64,000 nucleotides of DNA from DATAFF01 sp963744915 (GCA_963744915.1 CAVUUY010000016.1:62001-126000), one strand, 5' to 3'; counted from the first letter of the stretch, positions 17,342 to 26,113 are shown. The notes: generated by a model from the letters alone, not told the origin. Numbers and translations: made by a program.

Positions 17342-18118
17342 ATGCTTCTCGATCTTGATGGAAAACGAGCCATCGTGACGGGCGCCGCAACCGGGATCGG
17401 CCGGGCGATCGTCCAGATGCTGGCCAGACATGGCGTGCGCACCGCTGTCGCCGACCGCGATCTCGAGGGTGCCAGAACGGTTGCCGGCGAGGTCGGCGGC
17501 CGGGCGCAGGCCTATCCGGTCGATGTCCGCTCAAGGGACAGCGTCACGGCCTGTTTCAGCCAGATCGAGCAGGATTTCGGCGGCTACGACATCCTCTGCG
17601 CCAATGCCGGGGTGTCGAGCATGGCGCCCGTCGAGAGCCTGACCGACGAGGATTGGGAGGTCAATTTCGCCGTCAATGCCCGCGGCGTGTTCCTGACCAA
17701 CCAGCTCGCCATCCGGCATTTTCTCGCCGCCGGCCGCCCCGGGGTAATCGTCAACACCGCCTCGCTCGCCGGCAAGGTCGGCGCCCCCTATCTGGCGCAT
17801 TACTCGGCCAGCAAGTTCGCCGTGGTCGGGTTCACCCAGGCGCTGGCGCGCGAGGTGGCGGACAAGGGCATCCGGGTGAACTGCATCTGCCCCGGCTTCG
17901 TCAGAACCGCCATGCAGGAGCGGGAAATCGTGTGGGAGGCGGAGCTCCGCGGCGCCACCCCCGAAGCGGTCATTTCCGAATATGTCGCGCAGACCCCGCT
18001 CGGGCGCCTGGAGGAGCCCGAGGACGTCGCCAAGGTCGTGCTGTTCCTCGCCTCCGACCTGGCGCAGTTCATCACCGGTGAAGCGATCAACGTCACCGGC
18101 GGCGTGCGCATGGACTGA
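17342..18118 (+). CDS. SDR-family oxidoreductase, first gene of carbohydrate operon
   Basis: NAD(P)-dependent dehydrogenase of 258 residues. Motifs are TGAATGIGRAIVQML (about 13-27), the sequence CANAGVSS in place of NNAG, and the catalytic Tyr/Lys in YSASK, with PGFVRTAM downstream. ATG 17324 would add six residues. Only 2 bp separate its stop from the first permease gene, so it belongs to the sugar-uptake operon that follows and probably oxidises the imported sugar or sugar alcohol. Similar proteins are sorbitol- or galactitol-type dehydrogenases, but the substrate is not proven. Confidence 0.87.
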   Translation: MLLDLDGKRAIVTGAATGIGRAIVQMLARHGVRTAVADRDLEGARTVAGEVGGRAQAYPVDVRSRDSVTACFSQIEQDFGGYDILCANAGVSSMAPVESLTDEDWEVNFAVNARGVFLTNQLAIRHFLAAGRPGVIVNTASLAGKVGAPYLAHYSASKFAVVGFTQALAREVADKGIRVNCICPGFVRTAMQEREIVWEAELRGATPEAVISEYVAQTPLGRLEEPEDVAKVVLFLASDLAQFITGEAINVTGGVRMD

Positions 18119-18120
18119 CG

Positions 18121-18933
18121 ATGCGCCGATTTCTTGCCGATGCCCTGCCGCATGTGATCCTGGCGCTGTTCTCGGCCATGATCCTGCTGCCGCTGCTGTG
18201 GGTGCTGCGGGTCAGCCTGACCGACAAGCTCACCGCCTACAAGATCCCGCCCGAGATCGGCACCATCGGCCTCATGAACTATGTCGAGATCTTCATCGGC
18301 AAGCCGTTCCTGCTGTGGTTCGCCAACAGCCTGGCGATCGCGCTGCTCGCCACCGCGATCGCGCTGCCGATCGCCACGGCCATGGCCTATGCCTTCGCGC
18401 GGTTCAACACCGGCGGCCCGGTGCTCAGGCTCGGCGTCCTTGCCAGCCAGATGCTGCCGCCGATCATCCTGCTGCTGCCGCTGTTCGGCATGTTCCTGCT
18501 GGCCGGGCTGATGCAGAGCCGCACCGCGATCGTCATCGCGCATCTGACATTCGCGCTGCCGTTCCTCGCCTTCATGCTGGTGGCCTTCTTCGAGGGCGAC
18601 GTCCAGCGGCTGGAGGAGGCGGCGCGGGTCGATGGCGCGACCCGCTGGCAGGCTTTCCGCCTGATCGCCGTGCCGGCGGCGGCGCCGGGAATTCTCGCCG
18701 CCGGCCTGCTCGGCTTCATCCTGAGCTGGAACGAGTTCCTGTTTGCGCTGGTGCTGTCCGGACCCGACACCCAGACCCTGCCGGTCGGGCTGGCGGCGCT
18801 CGAGACGCATGCCGGGGTCGAGATCGCGCCGCTGGCGGCCGCCACAGTCTTGTCGCTCATCCCGGTGTTTGCGCTGCTGCCCTATCTGCGCCGACACTTG
18901 ATCAAGGGACTGTCGCTTGGGGCCCTCAAGTGA
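18121..18933 (+). CDS. Carbohydrate ABC transporter permease, MalG type
   Basis: Inner-membrane permease of 270 residues with six helices, CUT1 family. The EAA loop is VQRLEEAARVDGATRWQAF (about 161-179), where the ATPase docks. It starts two bases after the SDR stop. Unusually, the MalG-type permease precedes the binding protein, and the MalF-type permease follows it. Confidence 0.92.
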   Translation: MRRFLADALPHVILALFSAMILLPLLWVLRVSLTDKLTAYKIPPEIGTIGLMNYVEIFIGKPFLLWFANSLAIALLATAIALPIATAMAYAFARFNTGGPVLRLGVLASQMLPPIILLLPLFGMFLLAGLMQSRTAIVIAHLTFALPFLAFMLVAFFEGDVQRLEEAARVDGATRWQAFRLIAVPAAAPGILAAGLLGFILSWNEFLFALVLSGPDTQTLPVGLAALETHAGVEIAPLAAATVLSLIPVFALLPYLRRHLIKGLSLGALK

Positions 18934-18973
18934 CAGCCATCAACAATCATGGGCCCAAATCGGGAGGTTCGAG

Positions 18974-20254
18974 ATGATCAGGCAAATGATGATCGGCACG
19001 GTGCTGGCGGGCGCGCTCGCCGCACCGGCGGCGGCCGAGACCGTGAGCATCCTCATGGAAGGCGTGCCGGACACGGAATATGTCAAGACGCTGCTGCCGG
19101 AGTTCAAGGCCAAAACCGGGATCGACGTCAATCTCGAGGTGGTCAATTATGCCGAGATGCACACCAAGCTGGTGCCGCAGCTGGTGGCGCCGAAGGGCAG
19201 CTATTCGGCGATCGTCGTCGATTTCTACTGGGTCGGCGAATTCACCAAGGCGGGGTGGCTGGCGCCGCTCGACGACAGGATCGCGGCCGACAAGATCGAC
19301 ACCTCCGTCTACGTCCCGAAGCTCATGGACCTGGTCGGCAAGGTGGACGGCGTGACCTACATGCTGCCCTTCTACAACTACGCCATGGGGCTGCTCTATC
19401 GGAAGGACCTCATCGACAACGACAAGAACAAGGCCGACTTCAAGGCGGCCAACGGCTTCGATCTGGCGCCGCCCAAGACCTGGGACGAATATCTGAAGCA
19501 GGTGGCGTTCTTCACCAAGGACGGCATGCATGGCGTGGTCAACCAGGGCCTGCGTCCCGATCCGATCGCCATGGAGTGGTCGAACTATCTTTTCGCCAAT
19601 GGCGACGAATATCATGACGATGCCTGGAAGCCGACCTTCGACAACGAGAAGGGGGTGGCGGCGCTCGACCAATATGCGATCAACGTCAACAAATACGGTC
19701 CGGTCGGTTCGGCGAGCTTCTCGTTCGACGAGGCCTTCAACGTCATGGCCCAGGGCAAGGCCTACAGCTACATCACCTACAATTTCTTCCGCGCGGCGAT
19801 CGACGATCCGGCCAAGTCGGCGGTGGTCGGCAAGGTCGAGATCATGCCGGTGCCCGGTCCGACGCCGGGGAGCGGCGCCAGCCTCAACGGCGCCTGGGGC
19901 TGGGCAATCCCGAAATCGAGCCCCAATCCCGACGCGGCATGGACTTTCCTGAAATGGGTCGAGTCGCATGACACGACGAAGAAGCGGGCGCTGCAGGGCG
20001 GCTCGCCGACCCGGACCGACGTGTTCGACGATCCCGAGGTCAATGCCAAATATCCCTATGCCAAGGCGTTGAAGCAGATGCTGCTGACCAGCCACAATTT
20101 CCCGGTCTTCACCTACACGCCGCAGCTCGTCGAGGTGCTCGGGCGCGAGCTCAGCCTGGCGGTCGCCGGCGAGAAGAAGTCGGCGGATGCCCTGGCGAAG
20201 GTCAAGACCGAGTTCATCGAGCTCGCGAAAAAGGACGGCAAGCTGAAAGAATAG
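18974..20254 (+). CDS. Carbohydrate ABC transporter substrate-binding protein (family 1)
   Basis: Periplasmic sugar-binding protein of 426 residues. The start is ATG 18974 with GGGAGG 8-12 bp upstream. A Sec signal peptide covers residues 1-21 (cut after PAAA). The mature part begins with VSILMEGVPDTEYVKTLLPEF and contains PFYNYAMGLLYRKDLID and NGAWGWAIPKSSPNPDAAW, both typical of CUT1 binding proteins such as UgpB or MalE relatives. It lies between the two permease genes of the operon. A 175-bp gap with a RIME-like composite repeat follows before the next permease. Confidence 0.9.
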   Translation: MIRQMMIGTVLAGALAAPAAAETVSILMEGVPDTEYVKTLLPEFKAKTGIDVNLEVVNYAEMHTKLVPQLVAPKGSYSAIVVDFYWVGEFTKAGWLAPLDDRIAADKIDTSVYVPKLMDLVGKVDGVTYMLPFYNYAMGLLYRKDLIDNDKNKADFKAANGFDLAPPKTWDEYLKQVAFFTKDGMHGVVNQGLRPDPIAMEWSNYLFANGDEYHDDAWKPTFDNEKGVAALDQYAINVNKYGPVGSASFSFDEAFNVMAQGKAYSYITYNFFRAAIDDPAKSAVVGKVEIMPVPGPTPGSGASLNGAWGWAIPKSSPNPDAAWTFLKWVESHDTTKKRALQGGSPTRTDVFDDPEVNAKYPYAKALKQMLLTSHNFPVFTYTPQLVEVLGRELSLAVAGEKKSADALAKVKTEFIELAKKDGKLKE

Positions 20255-20261
20255 CGCGGTG

Positions 20262-20416
20262 GCAATAGGCAATAGGCAATAGGCAATGCTCGCTTCGCCG
20301 GCAAGTGGCCCCTCACCCCCATTTTCCCTTCTCCCCGTTCTTCAACGGGGAGAAGGTGCCCCGGAGGGGCGGATGAGGGGCCCTTCAGGCAGTAGGCAGT
20401 AGGCAAATTGGCAATG
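20262..20416. repeat. Composite RIME-like element with GCAATAG/GCAGTAG heptamers (copy 3), inside an operon
   Basis: Three exact GCAATAG heptamers and a partial one (20262-20287) are followed by a core with CTTCTCCCCGTT/AACGGGGAGAAGG and GCCCC/GGGGC hairpins (about 20309-20381), then two GCAGTAG heptamers (20389-20402) and degenerate units up to 20416. It is the reverse complement of the 11507-11616 element in order and core sequence. It lies between the binding-protein and MalF-type permease genes and ends 14 bp before the permease start, so its hairpins would be transcribed in the operon mRNA. Confidence 0.75.
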
Positions 20417-20429
20417 GAGCATTAGGGCG

Positions 20430-21311
20430 GTGGCGAGGACAGCGATCGATCGAGCCGATGCGCGATTCGGCTGGATGATGGCCGGCCCCGCCCTCGCCAC
20501 CCTGTTCGTCGTCATCTTGTTTCCGGTGTTCTGGGCGCTGTTCACCTCGGTCCACGACTACACGCTGATCAATCCCAATTTCGACAGCTTCAGCGGTGCC
20601 GCCAACTATCGCCACGCCCTGGGCGATCCCGAGTTCCGCCACAGCCTCGGTCTCACCGCGTTCTTCGTCGTGGCCGTGGTGGTGCTGGAATTCCTGCTCG
20701 GCTTCACGGTGGCGCTGATGCTGAACACGGTCGAGCGGATGAAGCCGGTCTATTACGCCATCCTGCTCTGCCCGCTGCTGATGAACCCGGTGGTGGTGGG
20801 CCTCATCTGGCGGATGTTCCTGCATCCCTCGCTCGGCATCTTCAACTACCTGCTGGGCCTTGCCGCCATCGCGCCCGTCAACTGGCTCGGCAGCACCAAG
20901 GTGGCGTTGTGGACGATCATCATGGTCGACATCTGGCACCAGGTGTCGTTCATGATCGTCCTGCTGCTCGCCGGCCTGTCGGCACTGCCGCGCGAGCCCT
21001 ATGAGGCAGCCCGTGTCGACGGCGCCAACGCGCTCCAGTCGTTCTGGCACATCACGCTGCCCTTGATGCTGCCGGTCATCGTGGTAACGCTGCTCATCCG
21101 CCTCATCTTCGCGGTGCGCACCTATGACCTCATCTACATCATGACGCGGGGCGGGCCGGGGGTGTCGACCGATCTCGTCAGCTACTTCATCTATCGCACC
21201 GCCTTCGTCAGCCTGAATATCGGCGAGGCGTCGGCCATGGCAATCGTGCTGATGGGCATCGTCATGGCGCTGACGGCCTTTCTCTACCGCTTCATGCGCT
21301 CCCTCACCTGA
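20430..21311 (+). CDS. Carbohydrate ABC transporter permease, MalF type
   Basis: Inner-membrane permease of 293 residues with six helices, partner of the MalG-type permease. It has the EAA loop PREPYEAARVDGANALQSF (about 190-208) and the typical YDLIYIMTRGGPG block. The start GTG 20430 follows TTAGGG; ATG 20475 (MMAGPALATL) is a shorter alternative that would keep all helices. The upstream 168 bp are almost entirely repeat DNA, so expression may depend on read-through or on a promoter within the repeat. Confidence 0.88.
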   Translation: MARTAIDRADARFGWMMAGPALATLFVVILFPVFWALFTSVHDYTLINPNFDSFSGAANYRHALGDPEFRHSLGLTAFFVVAVVVLEFLLGFTVALMLNTVERMKPVYYAILLCPLLMNPVVVGLIWRMFLHPSLGIFNYLLGLAAIAPVNWLGSTKVALWTIIMVDIWHQVSFMIVLLLAGLSALPREPYEAARVDGANALQSFWHITLPLMLPVIVVTLLIRLIFAVRTYDLIYIMTRGGPGVSTDLVSYFIYRTAFVSLNIGEASAMAIVLMGIVMALTAFLYRFMRSLT

Positions 21312-21328
21312 TCGGAAAATCACCCTTC

Positions 21329-22447
21329 ATGGCGCAAATCGCTCTCGACCAGGTCGACAAGATCTACCCCAACGGGGTGCATGCGGTGCGTGGCGTGTCG
21401 CTCGACATCGCGGATGGCGAGTTCATGATCCTGCTCGGACCCTCGGGCTGCGGCAAATCCACCACGCTGCGCATGATCGCCGGGCTCGAAAGCGTGTCGC
21501 GCGGCACGATCAGCATCGGCGGGCGGGCCGTCAACGATGTCGACCCGGCGCGGCGCGACATTGCCATCGTGTTCCAGAACTACGCCCTCTATCCGCATAT
21601 GACGGTGGCGCAGAACCTGGCCTTCGGTCTCAAGCTCAGGCGGATCGGCGGCGACGAGATCGCGCGCCGGATCGGCAACATCGCCGCGATGCTGGGGATC
21701 GGCGAGCTGCTCGGCCGCAAGCCGCGCGAGCTGTCGGGCGGGCAGCGGCAGCGGGTGGCGCTCGGGCGGGCGCTGGTTCGCGAGCCCAAGGCCTTTCTGC
21801 TCGACGAGCCGCTGTCCAATCTCGATGCCAAGCTCAGGGCCTCGATGCGCACCGAGCTCATCAAGCTGCACCGGCAGCTCGGCACCACCATCGTGCATGT
21901 CACCCATGACCAGGTCGAGGCCATGACCATGGGCGAACGCATCTGCATAATGCGCGACGGCATCGTCGTCCAGACCGGCGCGCCGATGGCGGTCTATCGC
22001 GAGCCGGTCGACACCTTCGTCGCCGGCTTTCTGGCGAGCCCGCCGATGAACCTGCTCGAAGGCCGGCTCGAGCCGGCGCCGGAGGGCGGCCTCTCGGCCG
22101 TCCTCGACGGCACCGTGCTGAGGCTGCCCGAGGACCAGGCCGAGCTGGTCCACCGGCAGGCCGGCCAGGCGGTGATCGTCGGGCTGAGGCCGGAGGATTT
22201 CCATCTCGCGCCGGAGCGGGGCCAGTCGGTCGATGCCCATGCGGTCGCCACCGAGGTGCTGGGGCCCGAGGTCATCCTGGTGGCCTCGCTCGGCCATCCG
22301 GGCAGTCCCGAAATCATGATACGCTGCCCCCGCGGTTTCTCCGCCGCGCCCGGCGAAAGGATAAGCTTCCATTATGACCGGCGCGAGGTCCACCTCTTCG
22401 ACGCCACCACCGGGCGGGCCCTGCCGCGGCCGCCGCGCCGGAATTGA
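21329..22447 (+). CDS. Carbohydrate ABC transporter ATP-binding protein (UgpC/MalK type)
   Basis: ATPase of 372 residues for the CUT1 sugar importer. Walker A is GPSGCGKST (37-45). It also has VFQNYALYPHMTV, signature LSGGQRQR, Walker B FLLDEPLSNLD and HVTHDQVEAMTMG. A C-terminal TOBE/OB region (about 245-372) contains GLRPEDFHL, as in MalK and UgpC. It lies 17 bp after the MalF-type gene and 16 bp before the BtpA-family gene, within one operon. Confidence 0.93.
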   Translation: MAQIALDQVDKIYPNGVHAVRGVSLDIADGEFMILLGPSGCGKSTTLRMIAGLESVSRGTISIGGRAVNDVDPARRDIAIVFQNYALYPHMTVAQNLAFGLKLRRIGGDEIARRIGNIAAMLGIGELLGRKPRELSGGQRQRVALGRALVREPKAFLLDEPLSNLDAKLRASMRTELIKLHRQLGTTIVHVTHDQVEAMTMGERICIMRDGIVVQTGAPMAVYREPVDTFVAGFLASPPMNLLEGRLEPAPEGGLSAVLDGTVLRLPEDQAELVHRQAGQAVIVGLRPEDFHLAPERGQSVDAHAVATEVLGPEVILVASLGHPGSPEIMIRCPRGFSAAPGERISFHYDRREVHLFDATTGRALPRPPRRN

Positions 22448-22463
22448 GGAGCATGGTTCGAGC

Positions 22464-23261
22464 ATGCTGAAGGACACATTCGGGGCCGACAAGCCGATCA
22501 TCGGCATGATCCATCTCTGCGCGCTGCCCGGTTCGCCGCTGCACGACGCGGCGGGCGGCATGGCCAAGGTGATCGACGATGCCGCGCGCGACATCGAGGC
22601 GCTGCAGGATGGCGGCGTCGATGCCGTGATGTTCGGCAATGAGAACGACCGCCCCTATCTGCTCGAGGCAACGCCGGTGTCGCTCGCCGCCTTCGCCTTT
22701 GCGGTCGGCCAGCTCAAGCCGATGATCCGCGTGCCGTTCGGGGTCAATTACCTCTGGGACCCGGTGGCGACGGTGTCTTTGGCCATTGCCAGCGCTGCAG
22801 GTTTCGCACGGGAAATCTTCACCGGCGTTTATGAATCCGACATGGGCCTGTGGGTTCCCGATGCCGCCACCGCGTTGCGGCTGCGCGCCGATGGCGGGCG
22901 GCCCGACCTCAAGCTCCTGTTCAACATCAATGCGGAATTCGCCTCGCCGCTCGGCAACCGCAGCATCGGCCAGCGGGCGCGCAATGCGGTTTTCTCGTCG
23001 CTGGCCGACGTCGTCCTGGTGTCCGGGCCGATGACCGGCGAGGCGGTCGAGGTCGGGCGGCTCAGGGAGGCCAAGGCGGCGGTGCCCGGCACGCCGGTGT
23101 TCGCCAATACCGGGGTGACCATCGACAGCGTCGCCGAGATCCTGGCAATCGGCGACGGGGCAGTGGTGGGGACGCATTTCAAGGTCGAGGGCAAGACCTT
23201 CAACCGGGTCGAGCGCGGCCGCGTCGCGCGCTTCATGGACAAGGTGCGAAGTTTGCGCTGA
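22464..23261 (+). CDS. BtpA/SgcQ-family protein
   Basis: TIM-barrel protein of 265 residues. BtpA was named for photosystem I stability in cyanobacteria, while SgcQ homologues sit in sugar operons. Here the carbohydrate context favours a metabolic role of unknown chemistry. Typical segments are GMIHLCALPGSP (about 14-25), DGGVDAVMFGNENDRPYL, VPFGVNYLWDP, NINAEFASPLG and NTGVTIDSVAEIL. The start ATG 22464 follows GAGGAG. It is placed between the transporter ATPase and the FGGY kinase, and may convert or isomerise the phosphorylated or oxidised sugar. Confidence 0.85.
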   Translation: MLKDTFGADKPIIGMIHLCALPGSPLHDAAGGMAKVIDDAARDIEALQDGGVDAVMFGNENDRPYLLEATPVSLAAFAFAVGQLKPMIRVPFGVNYLWDPVATVSLAIASAAGFAREIFTGVYESDMGLWVPDAATALRLRADGGRPDLKLLFNINAEFASPLGNRSIGQRARNAVFSSLADVVLVSGPMTGEAVEVGRLREAKAAVPGTPVFANTGVTIDSVAEILAIGDGAVVGTHFKVEGKTFNRVERGRVARFMDKVRSLR

Positions 23262-23263
23262 CC

Positions 23264-24769
23264 ATGGCTCTCCTGCTCGGGCTCGACATCGGCACCACCT
23301 CGACGGTCGGCATCGTGATCGACAGCGAAGGCGCCACGCTCGGGGTGGCGAGCCGGCCGGCGACGCTTTACACGCCGGAGTTGAACTGGGCGGAAGAGGA
23401 TCCCGCGGAGTGGTGGGCGAATGTCGGCGCGATCAGCCGCGAGCTGGTCTCGACCTGCGGGTTTCGGCCGGAGGCGATCGCCGGCATCGGGGTGACCGGC
23501 ATGCTGCCGGCAATCGTGCTCCTCGACGGTCAGGGCGCCGTGCTCCGCCGCAGCATCCAGCAGAACGATGCGCGGGCGGTCCGGGAGCTCGAGCGCTTCG
23601 CTGCCGGAATGGCGGAGTCGGAATTCCTGGCGCTGACCGGGACCGGCTACAGCCAGCAGCTGGTCGGCCCCAAGCTGATGTGGCTGAGGGAGCATGAGCC
23701 GGAAATTTTTGCTGCAGTGCAGCATGTTTTCGGTGCCTCCGATTATGTCACCTGGATGGTCACAAACAGCGTCGGAATCGAGCATAATTGGGCTCTCGAG
23801 TCGGGTTTTTCAGCACTTTTTGACGGCGTTTTCGACGACCGGCTGCTGGCGCTGGCCGGCATCGAGCGGGCCATCCTCCCGCCCATCCGCCAGAGCCAGG
23901 AGATCGTCGGCACGGTCACCGCGGCGGCGGCGCGCCATCTCGGTCTGGCGCCCGGAATCCCGGTGGTGGCGGGCTGCGCCGACCACGTCGCCTCGGCCTT
24001 CGTCTGCGGGGCGCGGCGGAACGGCGATCTGGTGCTCAAATTCGGCGGGGCGGCGGACATCCTGCTTGCCGCCGACCGGCCGGTCACCGACCGCCGCCTG
24101 TTCATCGACCACCACATCGTGCCGGGCTTGTGGTTTCCCAATGGCTGCATGGCGTCCGGCGGCAATCTCCTGAACTGGATCCTCGCGCGTTTTGCGGGTG
24201 CCGAGGCGGCGGAAGCCAGGGCGGCCGGGCGGTCGCCGCACCAATGGCTGGATGCCATGGCGAGCGAGGCCGGTCCGGGCGGCGATCTCCTGTTCCTGCC
24301 CTATATTCTCGGGGAGAAAACGCCGCTGATGGATCCCCATGCCCGCGGGACGATCGTCGGGCTCGGCCTCCATCACCGGCTCGGCCATGTGTGGCGGGCG
24401 GCACTCGAGGGGATCGTTTTCGGCTTCCGCCACCACCTCGAGATCTTTGCCGAAAACGGCCTCGCAGCGTCGCGGGTGTTCGCCGCCGATGGCGGGGCGG
24501 CGAGCGATCTGTGGCTGCAGATCGCCGCCGACGGGCTTGGCCTGCCGGTGCGCCGGATCGATCGCCACCCCGGCTCCTGCCTCGGCGCCGCCTTCGTGGC
24601 CGGCATCGGCATCGGCGCCATCGCGGACTTCGACAGGATCGAGGCCTATGTCGGGCAAGGCCGGCTGTTCCGCCCCGCGGCGGCGGAGGTGGAGCGCATG
24701 AGCCATCGCTACCGGCTGTGGCGGGAGACCTATACGAGGTTGAAATCCCTCTATCCCCGACTTACTTAA
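23264..24769 (+). CDS. FGGY-family carbohydrate kinase
   Basis: Sugar kinase of 501 residues from the FGGY family (xylulokinase, glycerol kinase and AI-2 kinase relatives). It has the N-terminal phosphate loop GLDIGTTSTVGIVID (about 6-20), EDPAEWW, GIGVTGMLPAIVLLD, the central GCADHVASAF, KFGGAADILLA and the C-terminal ATP motif DGGAASDLWLQI. It follows the BtpA-family gene by 2 bp and ends the operon; a strong terminator follows at 24983. It likely phosphorylates the sugar or ketose formed after dehydrogenation. Identity of the sugar is unknown. Confidence 0.9.
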   Translation: MALLLGLDIGTTSTVGIVIDSEGATLGVASRPATLYTPELNWAEEDPAEWWANVGAISRELVSTCGFRPEAIAGIGVTGMLPAIVLLDGQGAVLRRSIQQNDARAVRELERFAAGMAESEFLALTGTGYSQQLVGPKLMWLREHEPEIFAAVQHVFGASDYVTWMVTNSVGIEHNWALESGFSALFDGVFDDRLLALAGIERAILPPIRQSQEIVGTVTAAAARHLGLAPGIPVVAGCADHVASAFVCGARRNGDLVLKFGGAADILLAADRPVTDRRLFIDHHIVPGLWFPNGCMASGGNLLNWILARFAGAEAAEARAAGRSPHQWLDAMASEAGPGGDLLFLPYILGEKTPLMDPHARGTIVGLGLHHRLGHVWRAALEGIVFGFRHHLEIFAENGLAASRVFAADGGAASDLWLQIAADGLGLPVRRIDRHPGSCLGAAFVAGIGIGAIADFDRIEAYVGQGRLFRPAAAEVERMSHRYRLWRETYTRLKSLYPRLT

Positions 24770-24849
24770 GGGAGAACCCAGGGGGATCGGTCGCGGGTTG
24801 CCGATTTTCTGCGCAAGCCGGGAACAAAAACGCGGCGCTTGCACCGTCT

Positions 24850-24888
24850 TTGTGCAGTGCATCAAGAAAATTTCGCTGCGCTGCACAA
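24850..24888. repeat. Long inverted repeat in a convergent intergenic region
   Basis: Twelve-base arms TTGTGCAGTGCA (24850-24861) and TGCGCTGCACAA (24877-24888) pair at 11 of 12 positions around a 15-base loop, which itself holds GAAA-A-TTTC. It is about 80 bp after the kinase stop and 95 bp before the Rho-independent terminator. It may be a second hairpin in the operon's 3' tail. No flanking duplication or ORF was seen. Confidence 0.55.
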
Positions 24889-24982
24889 GAGCAATTGCCA
24901 AGGCATTTCCGGCGCTCTAAAGCTGGATTCGCATTTGCCCGGACATCGTCAGTCCTCCTGCGATGTTTCGGATCCCTTGAGC

Positions 24983-25011
24983 CGGCCGGGCGACAATCCG
25001 GCCGCTTTTTT
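24983..25011 (+). terminator. Rho-independent terminator of the carbohydrate operon
   Basis: Perfect 7-bp GC stem CGGCCGG (24983-24989)/CCGGCCG (24998-25004) with an 8-base loop, followed by C and six T (25006-25011). It lies 214 bp downstream of the FGGY kinase and touches the stop codon of the convergent enolase-family gene. Confidence 0.8.
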
Positions 25012-26113
25012 ATCCGCTTTCACTGACCTCGCGATGGGCCCGCTCGAGCCAGTCCGGCGCGATCTCGACCCCCCAGCCGGGACCGTCCGGGATCGCCACC
25101 TTGCCGTCCCTGGCGACGAGCGGCGTCGCCAGCAGGCCGACCTCCCAGGGGTAGTAGTCGGGGCCCTCGATCGAGAACTCGACGTAAGGTCCAGCGTTGG
25201 CCAGCGCCCCCATCACATGCAGCGTGAAAACCGTGACAAGGCTCTGGTTGGCCGAGTGCGGGGTAACCGGAAGGCCGGATTCCGCGGCCATTTCCGCCAC
25301 TTTCAGCATCCGGCAGATGCCGCCCAGGTAGCAGATGTCGGGCTGCACCACGTCCACCGTGCCGGAAGCGATCATGTGCCGCCACAGGGCGAGATCGCAG
25401 TCCTGCTCGCCGCCCGTTACGTCGAGATCGAGCGCCTGGCGCACCTCGCGCGTCCATTGATGTTCCCAATAGGGGCATGGCTCCTCGAAATGGACGACGC
25501 CGTGGTCCTGGAGCATGTGCCCGACCGCGATTGCCCGGCGCGGCGTGTAGCAGCTGTTGGCATCGACCAGCAGGCGGACGTCGCCGCCCAGGGTCCGGCG
25601 GATGAGCGGCACGATCTCGTCGGTGCGGTGCGGCCACTCATCCTCGTCGTGACCGCATTCCTTGCCGATGCGGAATTTGAACGCATCGAAGCCGAACCGT
25701 TCGCGCAGCGCCGCGAAGCGGCGGGCCTCGTCCTCGGGGGTGATCTCGCCGCGCTTCATGCTCGAAGCATAGACCGGGAACGGACGCGGCGTGCCGCCCA
25801 GCAGCGCGCACACGCTCGTTCCGGCCCGCTTGCCCTTGAGGTCCCAAAGGGCGGTATCGAGACCCGCCAGGGCGCGGAAAAGATAGGAACCCGGATATTT
25901 GTGCTCGCGCTCGGGGATCAGCGACACCAGCCGCTCGATTTCGCTCGCGTCCTCGCCGAGCGCCCAGCGCGCCACCTGGCGATGAAACACCGTGCAGGTG
26001 ATGTCCGCATTGTAGGGCGATACCTGGCCGAAACCCTGGGCGCCGTCTTCGGCGGTCACCCGGACAAACCCGACATCGCGGGTCGAGAAGGTCTCCAGGC
26101 GCTTTATCTTCAT
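25010..26113 (-). CDS. Mandelate racemase/muconate lactonizing enzyme family protein (enolase superfamily)
   Basis: TIM-barrel enzyme of 367 residues that abstracts the proton alpha to a carboxylate, probably a dehydratase or racemase of a sugar acid. Visible are the FKFRIGK segment (KxR in place of KxK, about 143-149), the metal-ligand strands LVDANSCY, HFEEPCPY and GGEQD, and the late TPHSANQ with a candidate catalytic His. The capping N-domain includes VSPYNADITCTV. It faces the carbohydrate operon across a shared terminator, and its start is divergent from the DUF502 gene. The substrate is unknown; an acid sugar related to the operon is possible. Confidence 0.87.
   Translation of the reverse strand: MKIKRLETFSTRDVGFVRVTAEDGAQGFGQVSPYNADITCTVFHRQVARWALGEDASEIERLVSLIPEREHKYPGSYLFRALAGLDTALWDLKGKRAGTSVCALLGGTPRPFPVYASSMKRGEITPEDEARRFAALRERFGFDAFKFRIGKECGHDEDEWPHRTDEIVPLIRRTLGGDVRLLVDANSCYTPRRAIAVGHMLQDHGVVHFEEPCPYWEHQWTREVRQALDLDVTGGEQDCDLALWRHMIASGTVDVVQPDICYLGGICRMLKVAEMAAESGLPVTPHSANQSLVTVFTLHVMGALANAGPYVEFSIEGPDYYPWEVGLLATPLVARDGKVAIPDGPGWGVEIAPDWLERAHREVSESG

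Noticed and set aside
22850..24769. A 639-codon start for the FGGY kinase
   Set aside because: The extra N-terminal part is the out-of-frame shadow of the BtpA-family gene; the kinase motif starts right at ATG 23264.
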